Of a stretch of 64,000 bases of DNA, positions 9,511 through 19,000 are shown piece after piece; positions within the stretch are counted from its first letter, which is position 1; each line of letters opens with the position of its first letter. The stretch is taken from NCBI GenBank assembly GCA_902806235.1, contig CADCVW010000095.1, positions 72,449-136,448 on the forward strand. The letters are read 5' to 3'. The notes under the pieces are model-generated. The model made no database searches and was not told the origin of the DNA. It worked only from the letters and a program-made list of their open reading frames with translations. The translations under genes and the position numbers were made by a program. The DNA is from an uncultured Sphingomonadaceae bacterium. GTDB lineage: Bacteria; Pseudomonadota; Alphaproteobacteria; Sphingomonadales; Sphingomonadaceae.

Positions 9511-10511
9511 AGCCGCCCGCAGGAGCCGCCGATTTCCTGTCCGCCAACGGCTGGGGCGGGGCGGCGATCGAGCCGCTGGCGGGCGACGCCTCCTTCCGCC
9601 GCTACTTCCGCGTCGTCGACCGCGCGGCCGCGCGCCGCGCGGTGCTGATGGACGCGCCTCCGCCGGAGGAGGACGTGCGGCCGTTCCTGCGCATCGCCGA
9701 ACTGCTGGACGCGCGCGGTTTTTCCGCGCCGCGAGCGCTGGCGGCGGACGTCGGGCGGGGCCTCCTGCTGCTGGAGGACTATGGGGATCGGGTACTCGGG
9801 CCGGCGCTGTGCGCGGAGCCCGGGCGCGAGCGGGAAGCTTACGAGCTCGCGGTGGACGTGCTCGTCGAACTCGGCCGGGAGCGCGCGCCGGCGGACGTGC
9901 CTCCTTACGAAGAAGCGGTGCTGCGACGCGAGGCGGGGCTGCTGACCGAGTGGTATATGCCCGCCGCTGGGCTCGACCGGGACGAGGACGGCTACCACGC
10001 GGCGTGGGACCCGCTCTACGCGATGCTCGCGCGGGCGGGCCGGGCCGCGTCCGTGCTGGTATTGCGTGATTACCACGCGGACAACCTGATGCTGCTCGAC
10101 CGGCCGGGGCTGAGGTCCCTAGGACTGCTCGATTTTCAGGACGCGCTGGCAGGCCACCCGGCCTACGACCTCGTCAGCCTGCTGCAGGACGCCCGGCGAG
10201 ACGTGCCGCCCGAGCTGGAGGAGGCGATGATCGCGCGCTTCCTGCGCGCGACGGGGCAGGCGGACGAGGCGGGCTTCCGCGCGATTTACGAGATGCTCGG
10301 CGCGCAGCGGAACGCGAAGATCCTCGGCATCTTCACGCGGCTGTCGGTGCGCGACGGCAAGCGCGCCTACCCGGCGATGCATCCGCGCATCTGGGGCTAC
10401 CTTGAGCGCAACCTCCAGCATCCGGCTCTCGCGCCCGTCGCCGCTTGGTTCGAGCGGCGCGTGCCCGCCGCCGCGCGCGGCGCCGCGGTGGCGGAGCGGC
10501 TGGCGGCGTGA
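9495..10511 (+). CDS. amgK: Aminoglycoside phosphotransferase-fold kinase, AmgK-like (MurNAc/GlcNAc anomeric kinase)
   Basis: LAGDASFRRYFRV...LLLEDYGD...VLRDYHADNLMLL...LLDFQDALAGHPAYDLVSLLQDARRDV; directly followed by a MurU-like gene. ORF track start at 8889 is too far upstream. Confidence 0.88.
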   Translation: MPGLMKPPAGAADFLSANGWGGAAIEPLAGDASFRRYFRVVDRAAARRAVLMDAPPPEEDVRPFLRIAELLDARGFSAPRALAADVGRGLLLLEDYGDRVLGPALCAEPGREREAYELAVDVLVELGRERAPADVPPYEEAVLRREAGLLTEWYMPAAGLDRDEDGYHAAWDPLYAMLARAGRAASVLVLRDYHADNLMLLDRPGLRSLGLLDFQDALAGHPAYDLVSLLQDARRDVPPELEEAMIARFLRATGQADEAGFRAIYEMLGAQRNAKILGIFTRLSVRDGKRAYPAMHPRIWGYLERNLQHPALAPVAAWFERRVPAAARGAAVAERLAA

Positions 10512-11266
10512 ACGCGCACGCGCCCTTCTGCCTGCGCGCGGAGGCCGCCGGCGCCGTGCCGCCCGCGGCGATGGTGATGGCGGCGGGGCTGGGCAAGCGG
10601 ATGCGGCCGCTTACCGCGACCCGGCCCAAGCCGCTGGTGGCGGTCGCGGGCCAAGCGCTGATCGACCACGCGCTCGACCGGCTGGACGCTGCGGGCGTGC
10701 GGGAAGCGGTGGTCAACGTCCACTACCTCGCCGACGCGCTGGAAGCGCACCTGCGCCAGCGCCGTCGCGGGCCGCGGACGATCGTGTCCGACGAGCGCGG
10801 GGTGCTGCTGGAGACGGGCGGCGGGCTGGTCCGCGCCCTGCCGCTGATCGACGCCGACCCGTTCCTGTGCGTGAACAGCGACAACTTGTGGATCGACGGC
10901 CCGGTCGACTCCTTGCGCGCGCTCGCCGAGCAATGGGACGGGGATCGGATGGATGCGCTCCTGCTGGTCGTCCCCTACGCGCGCGCGCACTGCCACCGGG
11001 GGCAGGGCGACTTCCACCTCGACGCCAGCGGTCGGCTCCGCCGCCGCGCACCCAACCGGGTCGCCCCCTTCGTCTATACCGGGGTGCAGATGCTGGCCAA
11101 GCGGCTGCTCGCGGACGCGCCGGAAGGGCCGTTCTCCACCAACCTCTTGTGGGACCGCGCGATAGAAGCGGGACGGGCCTACGCGCACGTTCACCAAGGG
11201 CTGTGGTTCGACGTCGGCACGCCGCCCGCCATCGCCAGGACGGAGGCGATCCTCGACCATGGCTGA
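10508..11266 (+). CDS. murU: Nucleotidyltransferase, MurU-like
   Basis: PPAAMVMAAGLGKRMRPLTATRPKPLVAVAGQALIDHALDRL...; GTG start overlaps the amgK stop (GTGA). Confidence 0.88.
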   Translation: MNAHAPFCLRAEAAGAVPPAAMVMAAGLGKRMRPLTATRPKPLVAVAGQALIDHALDRLDAAGVREAVVNVHYLADALEAHLRQRRRGPRTIVSDERGVLLETGGGLVRALPLIDADPFLCVNSDNLWIDGPVDSLRALAEQWDGDRMDALLLVVPYARAHCHRGQGDFHLDASGRLRRRAPNRVAPFVYTGVQMLAKRLLADAPEGPFSTNLLWDRAIEAGRAYAHVHQGLWFDVGTPPAIARTEAILDHG

Positions 11267-14216
11267 GGCACGCCGCGCGACGCCCGCCGTCTACACGGTC
11301 CCGCCGCACCGGGCGTTCGGCGACTCGCTTGCCGTCGGGCTGATCGCGCTGCACGGGCGCGACCCGCTGGCGCTGGCCGGCGGTCTCGTACTGCTGCCCA
11401 GCAACCGCGCGGTCCGCGCCGTGCAGGACGCCTTCGTGCGGCATTCGGGCGGCGGCGTTCTGTTGCCCCGGCTCGTGCCGATTGGTGACCCGGACCTCGG
11501 CGAAGCCGCGAGCGGCGCGCTGGACCTGGCCGACGCGGAGCCGGTGCCGCCGGCGATCGAGCCGCTGGAACGCAGCATGCTGCTCGGGCGGCTGGTGCAG
11601 GAGGACCGGCCGGAACTCGATTTCGGCGAAGCGCTCCGGCTGGGGGCGGACCTGGCGCGCGTCATTGACCAGCTGGCGGTGGAGGAGGTGGACGCGCAGG
11701 CCCTGCGCGAAGCGGGCGAGCTCGCGCCGCAGCTGGGGCAGCATTGGGAGGCCTCGCTCGCCCGGCTGCAGGTGCTGCTGGAGCGCTGGCCAGCGGAGCT
11801 CGCCGAGCGCGGGCTCATCGACCTGTCCGACCGGCGCAATCGGCTGCTCGACCGCATCGCGAAGGCCTGGGCGGAAGCGCCGCCGCGCGGCTTCATCGTT
11901 GCGGCGGGGGTGACCACCGCGGCCAAGGCGGTGGCGCGGCTGCTGGGCGTGGTCTCGCGGCTGCCGGGGGGCAGGGTGGTGTTCCCCGGGCTCGACCTGG
12001 GTATGCCGGACGACGAGTGGGAAGCGCTGGGGCCGCACGAGCCGGACCCGGCCACGGGCTTCACCGAGCGCAGCATCGAAACCCACCCGCAGTTCCAGCT
12101 CAAGCTGCTGCTCGACCGGATGAGCGTGGGCCGGGGCGAGGTGCGGCGCTGGCGCTGGGGCGACGGTGCGGACGCGCCCGCGGTGCGGACGCGCGCGATC
12201 ACCGCGGCGCTAGCCCCGCCCAAGCTCACCGCGCGCTGGCAGCGGCTGCGGCCGGAAGAGCGGCGGCTGACGGGCGTGCGCGCGCTCGCCTGCGCCGACC
12301 CGGGGGCGGAAGCGCAGGCGATCGCCATCGCTATGCGGCAGGTGCTGGAAACCCCGGGCAGGACGGCGGCGCTGGTCACCCCCGACCGCGGGCTGGCGCG
12401 GCGGGTGGTGGCGCACCTCGGGCGCTGGGGGGTCACCGCCGACGACAGCGCGGGGCGACCCCTTTGCGAGGTGCCGCCGGGAGTGCTCCTGCTCGCCGCG
12501 GCGACGATGGTGGCGGAAGGCTTCGCGCCCGTGCCGCTGCTGAGCTTCCTCAAGCACCCGCTGAACCGCAAGGCGGAAGGGCGGCCCGAGTGGCTGGACG
12601 GCGCGCGCTGGCTCGACCGCGCGCTGCGCGGCCCTCGACCGCGACCGGGCGTGCAAGGGATCGACGCGCACCTCGCCGACCGCGACGGGCGCGACGGGTG
12701 GGTGCGCGCGCGGGCAACCGAATGGTGGGTCGGCGTTCGCGAGCCGCTGCTGGCGCTGGAGGCCGCCTTCGCCGCGCCCGACGCCTGTTTCGCCGACCTG
12801 CTTGCCGCGACGCGGACCTGCGCGGAGTCGTTCGCGGGCGACTGCCTATGGCAGGGCCCGGCGGGCCGCTGCCTCGGCGACCTCGTCGCGGAGCTGGAGC
12901 GCGCCGCGCCGCTCGGGCCGGCCAAGACGGACGGCAGCTTCGTGCCAGCGCTCCGCCTGCTCCTGTCCGACAAGGCGGTGCGGCCGCCGTTCGGCCACCC
13001 GCGCTTGTTCATCTTCGGGCTGCTCGAGGCGCGGCTGCAGCGCGCAGATCTGATGATCCTCGCCGGGCTGAACGAGGGGACGTGGCCCGCGCTCCCCGCG
13101 CCAGACCCGTGGCTCGCGCCGCAGGTGCGCGCGAAACTCGGACTGCCCGCACTGGAGCGGCGGATCGGGCTCAACGCGCACGATTTCGCGCAGGGGCTCG
13201 GCGGGCCTAACGTGCTCGTCACCCGCTCGCGCCGCGAGGCGCGCGCGCCCGCGATCGCTTCGCGCTTCTGGCTGCGGCTGGAGGCCATGGCGGGGGGCAT
13301 GCCGCGCGCGCACGACGTCGCCGCCGTGTGCGCCGCGCTCGACAAGCCGGACGGCTACCGTCCCGCCGGGCGCCCCGCGCCGGTCCTGCCGGTAGCAGAC
13401 CGGCCGAAGCGGATCGCGGTGACGGACGTCGACCGGCTCAAGGCTGACCCCTTCGCCTTCTACGCGCGCGCGGTGCTGCGGCTCCACCCGATGGAGGCAA
13501 TCGACGCCGACCCGAGCGCGCGCTGGCGCGGCACGGCGGTACACCGCGTGCTGGAGGAGTGGGCGAAGGAGGACCGCTTCGCCCCAGACGGCCTGCGCGC
13601 GCGGGCGCGCGCGCTCCTCGACGATCAGGCGACCCACCCGCTGATCCGCGCGCTGTGGGAACCGCGGCTGATGGAGGCGGTCGAGTTCTTCGGAACGGAG
13701 ACGGCGCGGCTGCTGGCGGAGGGCCGGCGGCCCTTGGCCGTTGAGCTGCGCGGCGAGGCGCCGGTGGACGGCGTGACGCTGCACGGCGTCGCCGACCGGA
13801 TCGACCGGTCTGCCGATGGCACTCTAACGATCGTCGACTACAAGACGGGGCAGCCGCCGTCGCGGAGCGCGGTCAAGGCGGGCTTCTCCATGCAGCTCGG
13901 GCTGCTGGGGCTGATCGCGGAGCGCGGCGGCTTCGACGGGGTGCGCGGCGATCCTCGCGCCTTCGAATATTGGTCGCTCGGGCGCGACCGGAAGCGCGAC
14001 ACGATGGGCTACGTCGAGCGGCCGACGGACCCGGCGAAGGGCCTCGCGCCGGAGGAGTTCACCGCGCTCGCCGCGGCGCAGCTGCTGGACGCGTCGAGCA
14101 AGTGGCTGCTGGGTGACGAGCCGTTCACCGCCAAGCTCCATCCGGAATACGCGCCGTACGGCGACTACGACCAGCTGATGCGGCTGGACGAGTGGTACGG
14201 GAGGGATGGTGCCTAA
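11259..14216 (+). CDS. addB: Double-strand break repair protein AddB
   Basis: VYTVPPHRAFGDSLAVGL...LMILAGLNEGTWPALPAPDPWLAP...TIVDYKTGQPPS...FTAKLHPEYAPYGDYDQLMRLDEWYGR. Confidence 0.96.
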   Translation: MAEARRATPAVYTVPPHRAFGDSLAVGLIALHGRDPLALAGGLVLLPSNRAVRAVQDAFVRHSGGGVLLPRLVPIGDPDLGEAASGALDLADAEPVPPAIEPLERSMLLGRLVQEDRPELDFGEALRLGADLARVIDQLAVEEVDAQALREAGELAPQLGQHWEASLARLQVLLERWPAELAERGLIDLSDRRNRLLDRIAKAWAEAPPRGFIVAAGVTTAAKAVARLLGVVSRLPGGRVVFPGLDLGMPDDEWEALGPHEPDPATGFTERSIETHPQFQLKLLLDRMSVGRGEVRRWRWGDGADAPAVRTRAITAALAPPKLTARWQRLRPEERRLTGVRALACADPGAEAQAIAIAMRQVLETPGRTAALVTPDRGLARRVVAHLGRWGVTADDSAGRPLCEVPPGVLLLAAATMVAEGFAPVPLLSFLKHPLNRKAEGRPEWLDGARWLDRALRGPRPRPGVQGIDAHLADRDGRDGWVRARATEWWVGVREPLLALEAAFAAPDACFADLLAATRTCAESFAGDCLWQGPAGRCLGDLVAELERAAPLGPAKTDGSFVPALRLLLSDKAVRPPFGHPRLFIFGLLEARLQRADLMILAGLNEGTWPALPAPDPWLAPQVRAKLGLPALERRIGLNAHDFAQGLGGPNVLVTRSRREARAPAIASRFWLRLEAMAGGMPRAHDVAAVCAALDKPDGYRPAGRPAPVLPVADRPKRIAVTDVDRLKADPFAFYARAVLRLHPMEAIDADPSARWRGTAVHRVLEEWAKEDRFAPDGLRARARALLDDQATHPLIRALWEPRLMEAVEFFGTETARLLAEGRRPLAVELRGEAPVDGVTLHGVADRIDRSADGTLTIVDYKTGQPPSRSAVKAGFSMQLGLLGLIAERGGFDGVRGDPRAFEYWSLGRDRKRDTMGYVERPTDPAKGLAPEEFTALAAAQLLDASSKWLLGDEPFTAKLHPEYAPYGDYDQLMRLDEWYGRDGA

Positions 14217-17200
14217 CCGCTGGGCGCAGCTCCCCGTGCTCGAGGGCGCGCAGCTAGCCGCTTCGAGCCCCGACCGGCACGCGGCGCTGTCGGCGTCAGC
14301 CGGCACGGGCAAGACTCAGGTGCTGTCCGCCCGCGTGATCCGGCTGCTGTTGCGCGGCGCGGACCCATCGGCGATCCTGTGCCTCACCTTCACCAAGGCG
14401 GGCGCGGCGGAGATGGCCGACCGGGTCCACGCGCGGCTCGCGCAATGGGTGCGGCTAGACGATAACAAGCTCAGGAAGGACCTGTTCGCGCTGGGCGAGC
14501 GCAACGACGACGAGGCGATCGCCCGCGCCCGCACCCTGTTTGCGCGCGTGCTCGACGCGCCGGGCGGGGGCTTGCGCGTGCAGACGATACACGCCTTCGC
14601 CGCGTCCCTCCTCGCCTCCTTCCCGGGCGAGGCGGGGCTGGTGCCCGGCTTCCGCGCGCTGGACGCTCGGGAGGAAGCGCTGCTCGCGCGGGAGACGCTG
14701 GCGCGGCTGCTGGCGGGGGCAGAGGAGCGCGGGGACCTGCGGCTCCTCGCCGATGTGCAGCGGCTGAGCCGGCGATTGGGCGAGGGTGAAGCGGAGAGCT
14801 TCCTACTGCGCGCCGCGCGCGCGGACGGGGCGATGGCGGAGCTGGGGCCGCGCGAGGGGATCGAGGCGCGCCTGCGCGAGCGCTTCAGCGTGCCGCTCGG
14901 TGATGTGGAGGAGCGGGTGCGCGCGGGCTGCGCCGATGGGCGCCCGGAGCTGGACGCGCTGCAGAGCATTGCACGCGCCAACGCGGAGTGGGGCGCGGCG
15001 ACAGGGCTGAAGCGTGCGGACGCCGTCGCTGATTGGCTGGGCCGCGACCCGACGGGCCGGGCGGACGGGCTGGAGGAGCTGCTGCTCGTCTGGCTGAAGA
15101 GCGACGGCGAGCCGCGCAAGGTCGAAGCCAAGCTGCTCGCGAGGGAGCCGGACTATCCCGCGCTCGCCGACCGGCTGACCGAGTATTTCGGCGGCCTGGC
15201 AGTGCTGCGTCGCAAGGCGGCGCTCACCGCCGAGTTCGCGGCGGCGCTGCGCGCCGGCCAAGCCTACGCGCTCGCCTACCGGGCGGCCAAGCGCGCGGCC
15301 GGCGCGGTCGACTTCGACGACCTGATCGAGCGCGCGCGCGAGCTGCTGACGACGCCCGGCATGGGCGACTGGGTGCGCTACCGGCTCGACCAGGAAACGG
15401 ACCACATCCTGGTCGACGAGGCGCAGGACACCAACGCGCGGCAATGGGAAATCGTGCTCGCGCTTGCTTCCGAGTATTTCGCCGGAGAGGGCGCGCGAAA
15501 CCCGGAGCGGCGGACCTTGTTCACCGTCGGCGACTACAAGCAGGCGATCTTCGGCTTCCAGGGCACGGACCCCGAATGGTTCGGCCACGCCCGCGCGCAG
15601 ATCAAACAGGCCGCGTTCAACGCCGAGCTGCGCTTCGACGACCTCTCGCTGGAGCAGAGTTTTCGCACATCGCCGCCGGTGCTGGAGTTGGTCGATCGGA
15701 CGCTTGAGCTGCTGGGGCCGGAGAAGTTGGGCCTTGAACGGTTGCCCCCACGGCACCGCAGCGCAACGCGGCACGGCTACGGCGAGGTGACGCTGCTCCG
15801 CCCCGTGTCGGCCGAGGCGGAAGCGGAAGCCGAAGAGGACAGCGGCGAGGAGGGCTGGGCGCCCGAAGCGCAGCGCGTGTTCGCCGAGCGGCTGGCGAAG
15901 CAGATCAAACGCTGGCTGACGGAGCCTTTCGCGCTTGAATGCCGCGACCGGCGGCAGCTGCGGCCGGATGACGTGATGATCCTCGTGCGCAAGCGCGGGC
16001 AGCTCGCCTCCCTTCTCGTCGCGCGGCTGCACGCGGAAGGGGTGCCGGTGGCAGGCGTCGACCGGCTGCGGCTCAGCCAACCGCTGGCGATCAAGGACCT
16101 GCTCGCCGCCATGCGTTTCGCCGTGCAGCCGCACGATGATCTTAATCTCGCGAGCCTGCTGGTGTCGCCCTTGTTCGGGTGGAGCCAGGAGCAGCTTTTA
16201 GGCTGCGCCTACGACCGCGGCGACCGCACACTGTGGGAATCACTGCGCGAGCGCTGCGCGGCCGACCCGGCGGTGGGCAAGCTCTGCGCGCTGCTGGCGC
16301 AGGCCGATTACCAGCCTCCCCACGCCTTTCTCGAATGCCTGCTGTCCGGCGCACTGCAGGGGCGGCGCAAGCTGTTGGAGCGGCTCGGCGTCGAGGCGGG
16401 CGACCCAATCGACGAGCTGGTCAACGCCGCGCTCGAGTTCGAGGCGTCGGGCCTGTTGACGCTACAGAGCTTCCTCGACTGGTTCGACCGCGGCGACGTG
16501 GAGATCGTGCGGGATCCCTCCGCGCCGCTAGACGCGGTACGGCTGCTAACGGTGCACGGGGCCAAGGGGCTCCAGGCGCCGCTAGTGATCTTGGCCGACG
16601 CGACGGGGGACCCGGACGACTCGCGCGGACGGGGCTTCGAGCTTCCGCTGGAAGGCGACCGGAGCGCGCCCCTGTTCCGCCCTCGCGCGAGCGAGCGTTT
16701 CGCGCCACTGGACGCGTGGGCGGCGGAGGCCGAGGCCGACGAGCGCGAGGAGCATTGGCGGCTGCTCTACGTCGCGTTGACGCGCGCGGAGGAGCGGCTG
16801 GTGGTGGGCGGCGCGCTGGGGCCGCGCCGCCGGGGCGCGGTGCCGGAGGAGAGCTGGCACAAGTTCGTCGAGGACGCGCTGGACACGTTGGGCGCCGAGT
16901 GGACGAAAGACGAGTGCTGGGGCCGGGTGCGCCGCTACATGCAAGGGCTGCCCGCGCCGACGCTGCGCCGGGGCCGGGCGGGGCAGAGCGACGCGCCGCC
17001 GGCCGCCTTGTTGCCGCGCCGACCCTTGCCCGAATGGGCGACGCGCCCGCCCCGGCCGGAGGCGAAGCCCTCGCGCCCGCTCGCTCCCTCCGCGCCCGAG
17101 CCGGACCAGTCGGTCGACCCGCCGCCGACTGCCGCGATGCGCGACGCCGCGCGGCGCGGCACGCTGCTCCACGCCCTGTTCGAGCGGCTGCCGGGCGTCG

Positions 17201-17637
17201 CGCCGGAGCGGCGGCGGGAAGCCGCGGACCGTTACCTAGGTGGCGCGGCCAAGGTGGACGACGCGGCGGAACGCGCCGCGCTCATCGACGACGCGCTGCG
17301 CGTGATCGAGCACCCGGCGCACGCCGCCTTGTTCGCGCCGGACGCGCTGGCCGAAGCGCCCTTGGCCGCGGTGGTGCCAAGCGGGGCGGTAGTCTCGGGC
17401 ACGGTGGATCGCCTGCTCGTCGGCGAGGACGTGATCGTCGCCGATTTCAAGACCGGGCGCCGCCCGCCGGAAGAGCTCGGGGGCATCCCCGACTCGCATC
17501 TCAAGCAGATGGCCGCCTACCGTGAGGCGCTGCACATGATCTTCCCCGGGCGGACGGTCAGGGCGATGCTTCTCTACACGGCCGGGCCGCGCCTGTTCGA
17601 GCTGCCGGACGCGCTGCTCGATCCGCTGAAGCCCTGA
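14206..17637 (+). CDS. addA: Double-strand break repair helicase/nuclease AddA
   Basis: SASAGTGKTQVLSARVIRLLL (Walker A), ILVDEAQDTNARQWEI, TVHGAKGLQAPLVILAD, ALTRAEERLVVGG, C-terminal nuclease VIVADFKTGRRPP. Confidence 0.97.
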   Translation: MVPNRWAQLPVLEGAQLAASSPDRHAALSASAGTGKTQVLSARVIRLLLRGADPSAILCLTFTKAGAAEMADRVHARLAQWVRLDDNKLRKDLFALGERNDDEAIARARTLFARVLDAPGGGLRVQTIHAFAASLLASFPGEAGLVPGFRALDAREEALLARETLARLLAGAEERGDLRLLADVQRLSRRLGEGEAESFLLRAARADGAMAELGPREGIEARLRERFSVPLGDVEERVRAGCADGRPELDALQSIARANAEWGAATGLKRADAVADWLGRDPTGRADGLEELLLVWLKSDGEPRKVEAKLLAREPDYPALADRLTEYFGGLAVLRRKAALTAEFAAALRAGQAYALAYRAAKRAAGAVDFDDLIERARELLTTPGMGDWVRYRLDQETDHILVDEAQDTNARQWEIVLALASEYFAGEGARNPERRTLFTVGDYKQAIFGFQGTDPEWFGHARAQIKQAAFNAELRFDDLSLEQSFRTSPPVLELVDRTLELLGPEKLGLERLPPRHRSATRHGYGEVTLLRPVSAEAEAEAEEDSGEEGWAPEAQRVFAERLAKQIKRWLTEPFALECRDRRQLRPDDVMILVRKRGQLASLLVARLHAEGVPVAGVDRLRLSQPLAIKDLLAAMRFAVQPHDDLNLASLLVSPLFGWSQEQLLGCAYDRGDRTLWESLRERCAADPAVGKLCALLAQADYQPPHAFLECLLSGALQGRRKLLERLGVEAGDPIDELVNAALEFEASGLLTLQSFLDWFDRGDVEIVRDPSAPLDAVRLLTVHGAKGLQAPLVILADATGDPDDSRGRGFELPLEGDRSAPLFRPRASERFAPLDAWAAEAEADEREEHWRLLYVALTRAEERLVVGGALGPRRRGAVPEESWHKFVEDALDTLGAEWTKDECWGRVRRYMQGLPAPTLRRGRAGQSDAPPAALLPRRPLPEWATRPPRPEAKPSRPLAPSAPEPDQSVDPPPTAAMRDAARRGTLLHALFERLPGVAPERRREAADRYLGGAAKVDDAAERAALIDDALRVIEHPAHAALFAPDALAEAPLAAVVPSGAVVSGTVDRLLVGEDVIVADFKTGRRPPEELGGIPDSHLKQMAAYREALHMIFPGRTVRAMLLYTAGPRLFELPDALLDPLKP

Positions 17638-17718
17638 TTGGGCGAGGCAGAGCGATCCTTGCGGTTGTGACGCCCGCGCGCCGCTCCTAAGTCCCGGCCC
17701 AAGCAAGGGAGAAAGAAT

Positions 17719-18039
17719 ATGGCGACCAAAGCGGTGACGGACGCGAGCTTCGCGGCCGACGTGCTCGGCAGCGATAAGCCGGTGCTGGTGGATTTCTGGG
17801 CGGAATGGTGCGGCCCGTGCCGGATGATCGGCCCGGCGCTGGAGGAGCTGTCGGACGAACTGGGCCAGCAGGTCACCATCGCCAAGCTCAACATCGACGA
17901 CAGCCCCGACACGCCCGCCAAGTTCGGCGTGCGCGGCATCCCGACGATGATTCTGTTCAAGAACGGCCAGCCGGCGGCGACCAAGGTGGGCGCGGCGCCG
18001 AAGAGCCAGCTGTCGAGCTGGCTGCAGGGGCAGCTCTGA
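17719..18039 (+). CDS. trxA: Thioredoxin
   Basis: [46 protein letters not shown]. Confidence 0.98.
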   Translation: MATKAVTDASFAADVLGSDKPVLVDFWAEWCGPCRMIGPALEELSDELGQQVTIAKLNIDDSPDTPAKFGVRGIPTMILFKNGQPAATKVGAAPKSQLSSWLQGQL

Positions 18040-18046
18040 GGCGATA

Positions 18047-18194
18047 GCCCTCTCCGCTTCAGGGGAGAGAGGGTTGGGATAGGGGCCGAGCTGCCAAGCT
18101 CGGTCCTGTTACAAACCGCACAGCCCCTCTCCGCTGCGGCTAAGGTCTACTTCGCAGACCTAAGTCTCGCTCCTTTCCCCTCAAGGGGAGAGGA
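18047..18194. repeat. Dispersed intergenic repeat, family B (two copies or composite)
   Basis: agccctctccgcttcaggggagagagggttgggataggggc plus cccctctccgctgcggctaaggtctacttcgcagacctaagtctcgctcctttcccctcaaggggagagg between convergent trxA and the IMPase gene. Confidence 0.6.
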
Positions 18195-18199
18195 TCGGT

Positions 18200-19000
18200 T
18201 TACCCGAACAGGATGTCGGCCGCCCGGTTCCACATCGCCGGGCTCGCCGCCGCGATCAGCCCGCGCCGCTCATCGCCGACGCGGTAGGGCGTCCCGTCCG
18301 GGCGCGCAACGCGACCGCCGGCCTCTTCGACGAACAGCGCGCCAGCGGCGTGATCCCAGGGCAGCGCGCGCTCGAACAGCGCGGCGTCGTTCGCGCCGAG
18401 CACGACCCGCGGGTATTGCTCGGCGGCGCAGTTCGGCACGTCGACGGGCCGGAGCCGCCCGTGGCTGCGCTCCGCGACGTCCGCGCGGCGTTCGGCGTTG
18501 AGGTAGCGCGCGCCCAGAGCGGCGAGTGGAAGGGGGGAGCCCGTCTCCCGCGCGAAGACGCGCTTGCCGTCGACGTAGGCGCCCTGGCCGCGCATCGCTT
18601 GGCATAGCCGCCGGCGCAGCGGATCGTAGATCCACCCCGCCGCGGGCGCGCCGTCCTCGACCAGCGCGATCATCAACCCGAAGGGCGCGCGGCCCGCGGC
18701 GAAGTTGCCGGTGCCGTCGATCGGGTCGATTAGCCACAGGAGGCCCGCGCCCGCGCCCGCGAGCAGGGAAGGATCGGCGGCGACCGCCTCCTCGCCGATC
18801 ACCCGCGCGCCGGCGAGCAGCGGTTCCAGCCCCGCGCGCAGCCGCTCCTCCGCCTCGCGGTCGGCGATCGTCACGAGGTCGCCCGGCGCCTTTTCCTCGA
18901 CCTCGCCCGCGGCGAGCGCGCCGAAGCGCGGCAGCACCACCGTCGCCGCGACCTCGCGTAGCAGCGCGGCGACCTGCACGTGGACGGGGTGCGGCTTCAA
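18200..19000 (-). CDS. Inositol monophosphatase family protein
   Basis: LVTIADREAEERLRAGL...IGEEAVAADPS...WLIDPIDGTGNFAAG...WDHAAGALFVEEAGGRV. TTG start overlaps the argJ stop (TTGA); ORF track extension to 20128 is frame read-through over argJ. Confidence 0.9.
   Translation of the reverse strand: MKPHPVHVQVAALLREVAATVVLPRFGALAAGEVEEKAPGDLVTIADREAEERLRAGLEPLLAGARVIGEEAVAADPSLLAGAGAGLLWLIDPIDGTGNFAAGRAPFGLMIALVEDGAPAAGWIYDPLRRRLCQAMRGQGAYVDGKRVFARETGSPLPLAALGARYLNAERRADVAERSHGRLRPVDVPNCAAEQYPRVVLGANDAALFERALPWDHAAGALFVEEAGGRVARPDGTPYRVGDERRGLIAAASPAMWNRAADILFG

Noticed and set aside
11291-13345. 684-aa minus-strand ORF antisense to addB
   Set aside because: Ser/Arg/Ala-rich shadow frame; AddB on the plus strand explains the region.
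11259-14216. AddB lacking an obvious C-terminal Fe-S cysteine cluster
   Set aside because: Different from Bacillus AddB, but to my knowledge normal for alphaproteobacterial AddB, so not treated as novel.
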